Assembly (NCBI GenBank): GCA_013115135.1
Contig: JABANP010000309.1
Location: forward strand, 1 to 60,966
Reading direction: 5' to 3'
Length of the DNA stretch: 60,966 bases
Origin: Perkinsus olseni
Taxonomy: Eukaryota > Perkinsozoa > Perkinsida > Perkinsidae
Shown: positions 21,864-32,900 of the stretch, one piece after another
Numbering within the stretch: the stretch's first letter is position 1
How the letters are laid out: every line of letters begins with the position of its first letter
Notes under the pieces: generated by a model
Databases searched by the model: none
Told to the model about the DNA's origin: nothing
What the model saw: only the letters and a program-made list of their open reading frames with translations
Translations under genes and position numbers: made by a program

Positions 21864-24440
21864 TCAGAAAAATATCCATTTCTTGTGTTGCTGTTTTTTG
21901 TTGATATTTCTCGCCATTCTTAACATGTCCTCAGACTGCTCGCTCATCTGGGCCGACTTCTCCTGGATGTCCGCCAACTTCTCCTGATTATTGACAATCT
22001 GCGCCCTCGCTCGGTCGAGCATCTCTTTCGTGTCTTCCGTCGGACCCGACGTACTCTGAGCCCCTCCGCCCTCGGACCCCCTCCCTGTGGAGGATCGTCG
22101 TTGTTGCGGCTGCTGCTGCTGTTTGTCGGTGCCGATGAGTTTATCTCTGATATGGCCGAAAGTGGTGGTGGCGGTGGCAACAGCTCGATTGGCAGCTCGC
22201 TGACTGGCCTCTATCACCGCCCCCTGTCGTATCTGCTCCTGCATTCTTTGTGTAATATCCGAGGTCGACTCGAGGAGATCAAGGCGAGAAAGATACGCTC
22301 TCTGCGCCAAGACGACTTCGGCCTCGTCGGCGGCTTCGTCGATTGCAAACGACGAGACGGTAGCTCTGGACATTCCATCGTGAAACCGTAAGATACGTCC
22401 TCCAGCAGTGACCCATATCAGGCTAAGATTCTTATCGTCATCCTCATCAGGCAAGCCTCTACCAACCAAGACGCCATCTTGCAATCTTACCAATTCCGCA
22501 ACGCCGTCTTCATTCGCCACAGCCACACACCGACCCAAGTCGCCTCCAGCATCAACGATCTGCGCAGCTACGATATCACTGCCCTCGCACGCCAGGACCG
22601 TCCACCGGGCACTCTCGACCAGCCCGAACCGCTGAACCGTCACTCCAGGGAACTGGCCTACGACCACGTCAAGAGAGGCAGCATCAACTCCAGGCGCTGA
22701 GTTTGCTATCAATAAGCGATGGTCGACTTGGACACGTCTGCCGCTCTCGGTGGTTACGATGAGGTAGTTGCCCGCCATTTGCAAGGAGTGGATGGCCTCG
22801 TCGCAGCTGTAGACTTGGAATTTCGTGGCGAGTGACAGAACCGAGCCATCGGAATAGCCAGCAAAGACGGTCCCTACGCTGAGGTCTGCGCAGAGGGCGG
22901 TGACAGGAGTCTCCGAAGTCGAAGTGAAGAGGATGGACATATTCCAAGCGGAGTAGATGTAACAGCGCAGTCCTTGTTGGCCACCACACAGAAGAACGCC
23001 CTCCCACCTGCCGAGGTCCCAGGTTCGAACCCCGGCGGCGGCATTTTTAGACAGTTTGCTCAGCAGCTTCTCTGTCGGTCCGCCCCTAGGCAACTCACAG
23101 ACCGCATTCCGACCAGCAGCCATCCACGGGCTCAGCGACAGACTCCGACCAAAACCGGCAACCTCCATGCCGCCATCCTCGGCCTCTGTCAGAGTCAATA
23201 ATTTCTCGCGCGCCTTGTCAAACCGCGCTGCAACGATCTCGCAGGATTCCTCTGAACCACCCCGCCGCCGCGGCCGCCGCGACCGATTGGTATCCGAGTC
23301 CACCGGCTGTGCTGACCTCAGAGTACCTGAGAGGGGGATGAGTATCAGTGATCATCACAGCCACACAGAGGAGACTGCCGCAAGATCGGATTGGCCTCTG
23401 TCGAAGACCCCTTCGGTATTTCCCCATCACGAGGAGCCTCTCACTGACTTGACAGGTAAGCTCATGAATGGATTATTCATCAGCGGAACACGGCTGTTTT
23501 ACAGAGTACCGGTCGACGGTTTATTGGGCGAAAAATTCCGTATGCGCCCAATAACCACTCACCGGTGGCAGCATCGAAGTCGAACTCGCCCAGACAGGTG
23601 GCCAGCGCTATGATACCATCCCGACGGAAGAGGATATCGAAAACCGTGTCCGCTGCTCTTGGGAGGTCGATGGACGTGCCGTTGGGCATCTCCATCCACA
23701 ACTGACGAGCAAGTTATAAATACGGTCGTACCACTCCATCCGCAACTCACATCGTTCTCCGGATTCACCCAAACCGTCACCCAAGCACTCGGGTGGAACT
23801 CGCAAGCTGCAATACAGCTGGCACCATGGAGAGCTGCATTGATGCCAGCCTTTTGATCGAATAGCCATCCTCTACTTGCCGGCGAGTAGAATCGAACCGG
23901 GGACCTTTCGAATGGCGGGCCACTCCGGGGGTGCTCAATAAAGCGATTTTGAAATTCAGAATCGATTATGGAAACGCATCTTAAGCGTCAAAACCAGTTC
24001 CAGAATCGATTGCAAATCTCAGAATCAGCTCGGATGTTCAACAAGCTCTCCCTCCCTCGAGTTTCAAGAACGCTCCCCGAACCCATTGCTGATGTTCCGA
24101 GCTGGGGGGGCGGCCCTAACGCCAGGTGAGGCAGCAGGGTATCGGGTATCACCCCCAGATGGCGGCCCAACACGTCAAGGTCAAGACCGAGACGACATTC
24201 TCACTTCTCATTCCCGATTAGCCAGATCGATCCTTCTCTATTAGTAGCCAACACGGTGACCATACCTCCACCACCGGCGTCCAGTACCAGCGGGGCCAGG
24301 TACGGCCGACTGGCTTCACTCGCGTCAACTACCTAAAGAGAGATGAGTAGGCGAACGCATGGCAGCATCTAGCGACGCGAGCATTCGAAGGAGGTGTTAG
24401 AGGGGACAAAAAGCCCCCGGCATCCCGTACTCGGACTGTA

Positions 24441-24473
<33 letters not shown>

Positions 24474-25970
24474 CGCACAGTTGAGAATTTGCTGTCGAGC
24501 CTTTAGGATAACAAGGGTGGAATAGAACACGCTACGGCTGAGCAGTCGATGAGATTAGTGAATACGAAAGAGGATTCGCCCTTCGGATCTTCCACCAGCG
24601 TGATGTGCATGGTCAACCTCTGTCACTGACAGAGGTACGTTCCCAAAACCGCTTCAGACCGCTTCATTCAGTCCATTACCGCTGTTCCGCGTCCTCGACT
24701 GTAAACGGCGATAAGGCACGCTTTATTGCAAGGAGATCGCCAACGAACTGTCCAGTTTTCACTGAATTTCTATTTTGATACCAGAAATCCCCCGAATCAC
24801 AGCTCCGATACGGGGCACCACAACAAGTTTATACCATCATAGGCGCACTAGCACTATCTATCACGCCTTAACGGTTCCATTCGTTCTCACCTTAACGTTC
24901 CCTGTTGAGGTCCCCACCAGACACATGCCAGTCCGGCCAACTTGAGCCAACTTCACCACGGTCGACGTCTGCGATATCTCTGGAATGAAAATATCTTAAC
25001 ATCATCATGGGGTTACACAAGTCAACCTACCGATAACCACCGGATCCGCTTTCTCGCAAGAAGAATCTTTCGCGTGCGCAAGATCCCACACAAAAACGAC
25101 CTGAATTGGATACTGCACGGATCGACCTAAGATTCCAACCTACGTTAGCAGCCGCGGCGATGACAACTCCCCGGCCCTCCAACGCGAGGACTTCATGGAC
25201 GTCCCCTGGTGGTACTTGACCCGGCAAAACCTGCAAAAGATGCAGCTGCTTCGCTCCGCTAACGCAAGCAAATCCAATCGCTAGCAAAGATTCCTCTGCT
25301 CCTTCATCCGTGCTCGACACAGGTTAACCTGCGCGTATCTTACCACATTCAGCTGATCCGTACACACTTTCAATCCGCCATCTCGCAAAGGGAAAGCCAA
25401 CAGCCCTAGCTCGCCATCAACAGCCATACACGAGTATCTAACCGCCGCGAAAATCGTCACTGCGCCACGAAATTACCACTTCTTACATCCACTTGTCACA
25501 CAGCCCAACACGGGCAGTGGTGACCTCATGCCGCAGGTCAGCTTTACTGACACCACTAGCTGTCGCAACAGGCGCGGTGGCGGTCTGGACCACAGGAGGC
25601 TCGTCGTCACCATCAAGCATATCAGACGATATTGAAGAAGACGATGATGACGACGATCTACTGCGGCCGAGAGACGGTCTGAACGAAACAGCAATCATCT
25701 ACCCTCACACTGAGCGCGACCTACGACCGGGGCTCCACAGTCCGCTTTGTATCACCCGAAGGCGACGGCCTAAAGACAGCAAAGGAAAGTGTACAACATG
25801 GCAATCATCGCCTTCCATTGCAGTAAAATTAACCTGGCAAATAGGGAGTCGATTCCCTTAGTCTCGATGCTCGGTAGGCGTTCTTGCTGAACAGAGGTGC
25901 TCTCGGGCTTGCTGCTGCTAGTAGCCGCTGCCGCTTTCTTGGCCTTCCGAAAATCCGAAATGAAATCCAT
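21864..25970 (-). CDS. Tomosyn/Lgl-like WD40 protein with C-terminal R-SNARE-type coiled coil
   Basis: The start MDFISDFRKAKKAAAATSSS is at 25970. Several exons between 25.7 and 23.3 kb encode beta-propeller strands (GELGLLAFPLRDGGLKV, LATNREGSIWLIGN, GIIALATCLGEFDFDAA). The last long exon (about 23.3-21.9 kb) carries GYSDGSVLSLA and SCDEAIHSLQM, the latter matching a conserved tomosyn DEAIHS motif. The final ~60 residues form a SNARE-like heptad helix (EKLADIQEKSAQMSEQSEDM) ending KKWIFF, as in tomosyn (KKWYQF). Tomosyns bind Q-SNAREs and limit vesicle fusion. The zero-layer position is Lys, not Arg. Introns contain motifs A, B and C, a TGA microsatellite and a 10-bp hairpin. N-terminal exon joins are approximate. 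Confidence 0.8.
23521..23554. repeat. Intron hairpin in the tomosyn gene
   Basis: TTATTGGGCG at 23521-23530 is the exact reverse complement of CGCCCAATAA at 23545-23554, leaving a 14-nt loop. On the minus strand it begins a few bases after the GTG donor of the intron. Confidence 0.85.
23887..23912 (-). repeat. Motif C (tRNA T-arm-like) in a tomosyn intron
   Basis: On the minus strand: TTCGAAAGGTC followed by CCCGGTTCGATTCT, which resembles a tRNA variable loop plus T arm (Pol III B-box-like). No complete tRNA cloverleaf could be built. The same motif occurs at 30134-30151, 30724-30746 and 52621-52649. Confidence 0.5.
24443..24473 (+). repeat. GAT/TGA microsatellite
   Basis: About ten consecutive GAT units inside a tomosyn-gene intron. 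Confidence 0.9.
25121..25139 (-). repeat. Motif A in a tomosyn intron
   Basis: On the minus strand the intron opens GTTGGAATCTTAGGTCGATC and ends with AAGATATTTTCATTCCAG near 24983, giving ATCTT/AAGAT inverted ends. It matches motif A in DRC1, DRC11 and the bromodomain gene. Confidence 0.7.
25457..25477 (-). repeat. Motif B in a tomosyn intron
   Basis: Plus strand TCACTGCGCCACGAAATTAC; on the gene's strand it lies a few tens of bases before the 3' splice site. Close match to 29916-29934 and 30821-30839. Confidence 0.65.
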
Positions 25971-28900
25971 CTCAAAATGTGACGCTCAAAAACCTGGCTG
26001 ATCGCTTCTGCAGCGGATAAGCTCAAAAATATCTTTTTCCCAAAAAATTTCGCAAATTTTGATATTTTCTGCTATTTTTTCACCAAAATTTGTTTTCTGG
26101 AATCTGGGGAAAATGAGAAAATCGAAAATAATGACGTCGAAAAAACTAAGAAAAAGTACTTCAAAGGCAGTCAATGCTCAATCGTACCGTTTCAGAATTG
26201 GACTCGCAACCAGGAAAAATTCCCGAGCGGAAATTTTCGAAAAAAAATCCTACAAAATTTACAACAGCGCTTCTTCTCAGCCCGGACCAAATGGCATCAG
26301 CTCAAGCACGAATACTCGGAAAAAGAATCTTTCCATGAGGTTAACCCATCTCTCGCAAGCTCAACCCAAAGATTCTCACAAACCCAATACCAATACCACA
26401 CCTCGACCAGCGCTTAAATTGAAAGGACTTCAAGTAAAACCCTCGAGAGAGGTTAAGAAACAGGGTAAATGTATTAATCGATCAACGTTCAATTTTCTCA
26501 AACACGAGTTGTCGTGCCAAAGGTAGGGCCGTCCGCAAAGTCTTCTCCGTCGGCAGCCCAACTGCGTGCCACCGGATGTATCCGAGGCGGTCTATTAGTA
26601 AAACTAACAACAGGTTGAAGCTGGCAAGATACGAGTTGAAAAGATACGCTCACTCACCAACAGGCAACCCTGGGTTATATAAGTGTAGTTTGGGTACTAA
26701 ATCTCGACGCCATTTACCGCGATAGACATACGTGTTCATTTGTTCGTCGCGTCCTTCGACCTAAGATACCAGAAGATACCTCCGCACGAACTTAGCATTT
26801 CCAACCTGATCGCGAAGGGCGAGCTTGGTCAAAGGGTGCGTCCGTCGATTGATCCAGCCTTCATGAAAGTGTACCTCGAACCAGATCACTACATCAACAA
26901 TCCGTCGCGCGCCACGAAATTCCGAATCATACCGTCTTCAACCTAGTATCTTTTGACCGTTTCATAGTCTACCTACCTGAAGCATTTGAGTATCTTCCCT
27001 TCCGTCCAACACCGGCTTCAACGCATCTTTCCACATCCTCACACCAGAATAAAGCGAAGATAGCGGTTGGCCTGCAAGAATTCACCTCCACCAAAATTCC
27101 GAAAATTCGAAAAAATTGGAATTTTTCGCCCGCTCGAAACCTAATGAATTAACGGAAATACCGTCGTTAACTTTCCCGGTTTTTTTCTCAAATTCGGAAA
27201 ATTCTGTTCTCATATTTTTCCTTTTCACACACGCGCAGTTTATCTTTCCAACCTACCCGAGAATATGTGCATAACGGTGATTTTCCCTTGCAGTTTGTTA
27301 AACAGGGTGCACGCCTTAGCAGAGAACCGCCACGACTGGCTCTGGGGCTGATATATCTGAGATAAGGACACGATTGCAATCACTAGGAGTTGCGAAGGGT
27401 GTGGTACTACGAATTCTAAAACCACCCCACCACGCTAGGGTGTCGTCAAAATCACCAGAAATTGCCATCCTCATTTCCCAATGAACGACGCCAATTATCC
27501 AACTGATACTGGGTTGTTACTGGTAAGGACCATGTTTAAGCCCCGAGACGCGGTACCCCGCTGCCCCCCTCCACGAGGGTAGCTCCAATCACACGACCCG
27601 CACTGTGCGGAAAAGTTTTCCACCGTTTTCCGAGTATTCCGATGACCGGGTCGTGTGATGGGAGTGTTTTCCTGGAAAACTCTATTTTTTCCTCATTTTT
27701 CAAAACTCATTTCATATCACATCGCGTTTTTCACTAGGAGAACAACGACACTTCGCGTATGATGGGCGAAACTCCAGGAACTCCATATACCAGAAAATCC
27801 CTTAATCTTCGTTTCCCCTTACTACCGGATCGACATAAAGATCCAACGGCCACCGGTAGGCAACTGATCTCGGGATGAGTACTGTACGTTGGTCCAATTA
27901 TAGGCTGCAGTTTGACCCTTATGGTAAGGTTCAATAACCAGGTTACAAGAGTATCTTGTAGAGAATCTTTCATGCTGGCGGTACACAGAATAACTTACTT
28001 TGGCGACATATCTATTGGTGCTGAGTATCCTAGCGTTTTTCGCAGAGCTTCCATTGCCAACCCGACAGGCCCCACCTGACAAACTAGTGCAATACGAAAA
28101 CCCGAAAAATGAGCCGAAACAATGGAAAAAAATCTGAAAATTTTACAAAATTTCCCCCAGGAAACTGAAGCGACTATGCCCAACTGAAAGTACGATGACG
28201 CGTGTGAAATTGATAAGAACTCTTCACCCATCTTGCATTGGTGAGAAGCTTCCGTCTTCAACTAAGGTGAAATCCTCAAATCTATCCTCCCCTCTTCACT
28301 ACCATCGCCCTCGTTGCATCCCCTTCAGCCAGCGCTGCTGCCTCTCTCGACGACCCTCTGTATAATGAATTCCTGACTGCCATTCCGCCGGGTATGTTAG
28401 ACCACATTGATCGCACCTGAGGCCCGATCTCAATCAGCGTCAAATCAGTAGTGAACTCATTTGCGGAGAATTTTTATCGATCCACCAAACGACGCGGAGC
28501 GGATCTTGAGTATTTTTTCGAAAATTAGAAAATTTAGCGACCCCGAATCGTTATTGAAGATTCATACTCACAGAAAAAATTCTCTGATCAATAGCCTACA
28601 ACGCCACCCGCGGAAATTTCTGCTCTACTCATCACGGAATCCTACAACAAAACCTCATCATGGTCTTTCATAGGCAACAAAGATGCGCATCGGAACTACA
28701 GTCCTAAGTGGATTGCTATTACACACAACATATCCAAGAAACAGCTTCTGATTCGTGATTGTTACGGAGATACCGCTCCTTTCGCAAATATTCTAAGATT
28801 GTTTGGACCACTGTATCCGATAAAATCATTTTTTCGATCCATAATCTAAAGCTAGCCACGATTGCCCCTGACTCATCCGTCAAGAATTTCCAAACCTCGA

Positions 28901-29982
28901 ATTTCGGTGACGCATCCTCCAAGATCACTACGATTACTCGCAAACCAGTCGCCAGGTCGATAAGCATGGAGATCCCCATCACTACCATCGGGGCCAGGGA
29001 GGCTGTCTTCAACTCAGTATCGATCGATTCTCCGAATTTGATATTTTCAACCCCCCCACCCTCGGGAGCTTTCATGATAGAATCTTCAGAAGGTCGCTGT
29101 ATGGGAACATCAGACGAACCGCTGGAACCAGCCAAAGTATCTAAGGTTGAACCGAGCGATGTACCGCTGAAAAATTAGAATTTTCAGGGATTTTTCCGGC
29201 GCTCGAGCCCGATTCGGAAGCTTCGATATTGGACGCTAACTGCTTTATAGCCTTTTCTCAGTCTACTAGCAGAAAAAGGTTACTGTGGGGCATCTGATAA
29301 AACTATGCGAATCCGAAGTTGAAGACGGTGTTACTCACGTCTGCAAGATACTTACTGCCATAAATGCTCAATATTCCCTAATAAACTAATACCACAAATC
29401 GCCCACATCTCCATCCCTCCCCTCACTACTACCATCGCTAACAGCAGCCATAGAACTGAACCCGGACGCCACAGCCGAGCGCGACAATACACGGACAGTC
29501 CCGAAGGAGATCCGTCCAACAGCCGCTGTCCATTTTGATATTATCATGATTAACAATCAACTTGAAAGAACATCGAAAACTTTTCGGAGACTGAATGATA
29601 CCCTTTTGTGACGGCAGATCGTACCAGCCAAAGCATCATCAACCATAGAAACTAACTTCGCCCCAAAAGCAGCGCAATCGATAAATTGCAAGAGACATAT
29701 GCTCGAGATACTCAATCGGGAATGCCTGAGGACCGGTCGGAAGCTACGATGTGTCAAGATCCACACATCTTCAAGAAAAAACACCACGTTTGATGATCAT
29801 CGTCGATGATTCATCGAAAGGGTGAAGTACCAAATCCAAGGGAAAGGTCGAAGGTCGGGGCCCCTAATCCAAGGAAGCGCGTTCTCACGACGCCAGCTCA
29901 CCGTGGGCGCGCGCGTAATTTCGTGGCGCGTGAAAAATACCACGCCCGATCTACTGTCCGCCTTGCGTTACTTTCAACTTGT
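25971..29982. other. AT-richer region with unresolved exons
   Basis: GC content drops and both strands carry short believable exons, but no family was recognised. Candidate minus-strand pieces are RIVDVVIWFEVHFHEGWI (about 26900) and YSCNLVIEPYHKGQTAAY (about 27960), which splices from SAPIDMSPK (about 28010) over a 44-bp intron. Candidate plus-strand pieces are a signal-like VASPSASAAASLDDPLYNEF (about 28314) and INNQLERTSKTFRRLND (about 29550). At 28719-29178 both strands are open for almost 140 codons. Motif A copies lie at 26612-26632, 26755-26770 and 29137-29153, and motif B copies at 26904-26922 and 29916-29934, so introns are surely present here. Confidence 0.35.
29916..29934 (+). repeat. 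Motif B upstream of the first DRC1 coding exon
   Basis: TAATTTCGTGGCGCGTGAA, an exact 19-nt reverse complement of 30821-30839 in the next intron region. Confidence 0.85.
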
Positions 29983-32900
29983 AATGGATAAGGCCATAGC
30001 AATTGCTGCCCGATCGGATGCGGATTTAGTCGAAGAAATTACTAACATAAAAGTGGATGCTGATGACGCTGAGAATGGTAGGAGGATACAGGATGAGAAT
30101 GCCCGCTTGGATAGGTAATAAGTGCCCTTGGGGGGAATCGAACCCGGGACCATCAGTGAACGCGTAGATGATGGTTCAGTAAGAGGTGAACCGTCAAACT
30201 GCAGCAGGCGGAGCAACCAGCGTTGCTATTGGTTGAATTTTCTTCTAAATTTGGATTTTTTTGCAGTTTCTTTCTTTTATTTTCACGTTTTCCTTTGATT
30301 TTTTCCCGCGCACTCGGACCGTGTCACCAGCAACAAAACCGCATCATCAGCTCTTCACGCCGTTATTTTCCGCCTTTTCGAAATTTTTCGATGGCGAAGG
30401 GCTACATTATCCAGCCTTTTTATGAGAGGAAAATCTGCTTCGAGGACATTGCCTTTGAGCGCTAGTAAAGATACCACAACATGATGAAATCAGTCTCCAG
30501 AAGTAACAGAGAGAGTTGCAAAAATGAAGGTGGATAGTATAAATATTGGCGAAAAAAACGGTTTTTTAGATGCTAATTTGGTACGTTTTTCTGTCTCCAG
30601 GTACGAAACCCTACAGATCGAAGCGATCACGTCCAATAGGAAAAATGCCGCTGTTGAAATGAAGTGGTCGGATTTGGCACGAATAAACATAGCCCAGGTA
30701 ATATAATATTAGATGTCAGCGCCGGGGATCGAACCTGGGACCTTTGTCTTAGGAGTTGGCAAAGGAATTGGAGACGCAGACGATATCATGTCAAGCTATT
30801 ATCGATTCTAAAGTGAGTTCTTCACGCGCCACGAAATTATGCTCAGCGTGCTCTGTTTTCAGGACCGACGAATTCGGGAATTTTTGGCGGAATTGGAGGA
30901 AAAAAATTTCACTTTTGTGAAAGCTATGACAACGGCGGAAGAGGATGTAATAGATAAGGGGAGGGAGAGTAAAAAAGAGGTTGATGCTGGGAAAGTAGCA
31001 TAAAATTCAATGCCCTGCTCGGGCCGAAATGCCTCACTATGATACACTTTGCGCAGTACGAGAAGATGATTAGATATCGAACAATTTCGTGGCGAGTGAC
31101 GCTAGCAGGTTCGTAAAATGACGAAGTTGATAACAGAAAACGTCCGACGGCAGCGGGAGGTTCACCGAGGGCAGTTGAAATTTTTTGAGGAGTATCTTCA
31201 AAAGGACCGAGCTGATCTGTTAGCTGAGCAAAAGAAGGAGCTAGATGCTCTGTTCGAGCAGCGGAGGCAGGTAGTATCTTAGGTTGAACCTTGGAAGATA
31301 CGAAATAGGTTGGGTGATGTTGTCAGAGGGAAGAGAGTGAGTTCCTTGAGCAGCGGCAGGAGCGGGAGAAGCAATTTCATCAGAAAAACGAAGACTTGTG
31401 CCATCGGGTGAGACTAGTGTTGAATTTTTTGGTGCTAAATTTTATTACCAAAATTTCAAATTCTTTCATTCTTTCAAATTTCATTTATCACTAAAATTTT
31501 CCCGAATTTGCGAAGAATCCGCCCCCTGAAAATATACCCTAAAGCAGCTATTAGACAGCGTTTAGTGTGTCGTACGGAGCTGGGAGGAATCGGAGAATTC
31601 CTGCATATCAACTCCGGGTCAGCTACGGTACTTTTCATACATTTCTCGTAGTCCGCGGAGTTTCCCAGTGGAAGGATTTTGTATTTTTGCATGGCCATCG
31701 TATATTTTCCACAAGTGTTCTCTTAACTTTTCTTAACTGTGCTCGACGTTTTCACATGAAAAGTGATCTGCGTGAAAAGTGATCACCTCGAGCCTCTTTC
31801 GTATCCTTATTACGTCGTACATGATTTATGTGGGATGAACGAATGATTCTGCAGTTTCCAGTGGAAAACTTGGAAAAAAATTACCGTTTTCAGCCGTTTT
31901 GCGTTTTTTTTCTCGAGAAATTAATTTTTCTCCTACCTCTGAAGTCTCTACTAGCCGTTTCACATTTTACTATCCACGTAGAAAACTCTCCATTAGTTTT
32001 TATTTCTTTTTTGTAATTAATGGAGAAGATTTCCTGCTATTCTCGGAACGGTTCAATCTCCTCTTTGTGGCATTCCCTCAGGATTTGGATGAATTTAACA
32101 AAGTAAAGATGTCGCTAGAGGGGTCCATCCACGAGTTGGAACAGCACTTGGAGCGGACTATGGCCACTTACCAGTTGAATAAGGAGAAACTAGATTACAA
32201 TCTACAGGTAGACCATCTTGCTATCTTGCTGTCTCTTGCATTTCCTCAACGCTTCTGTTCAGGTTTTAGCGGAGCGAAATAAGGAGCATAGTGCGATCGA
32301 AGCGAGTTATAAGGTCAAGCTGAGCAAGTTGCGAGATGCTAAACAGAGAATCTCAGACAAGTAAATCTCCCAATCGTCAACCTAAGATACCTTTCCTCGC
32401 CGATGGGGGTGCCATCGGATCACCGTGAAATTATGCTGATGATGGAAAAAATCGCAGGAACGTAAAATTAAGGAAAAATTGGGAAAAATCTCGAAAACTT
32501 GGGCAAGTAATCTGGCTAGATCTGGAAAAAACACACATTCCCACTCGCGGTTTGTATAGATCTTTGGAGAGTATTGTCTTATTGAAAATGGACCGTCCAG
32601 TGATTCGGTGGAGGTGTGGTATGAGGAAGCTTCGGTTCGTCTGCTAGGTTCGTCAAGATGGAGACCACATCACGCAAAGACAACGGCAATTTAACGGAGG
32701 AATTGGCTAGACTGATGCAACAGTATCGACATGCGTTGGAGAAAACAAGAAGGTTCGAAGAACAAGATCAGAAAAAATTTTCCGATGTCTGGGCCAATAA
32801 CGAGACAGAGGTTCGAGGTCTCGTGGAGAAAGTATTGGATGGGGATAGAATTATACACGAACAGGTATTGAGGGAAATCGATCAGCTGGGCGAGCGCTAG

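Noticed and set aside
22999..23040. Strong tRNA T-arm look-alike (GGTCCCAGGTTCGAACCCCGG) on the plus strand
   Set aside because: It lies inside the long open tomosyn exon, coding AAAGVRTWDLGRWEG, and no D or anticodon arm precedes it; likely coding coincidence.
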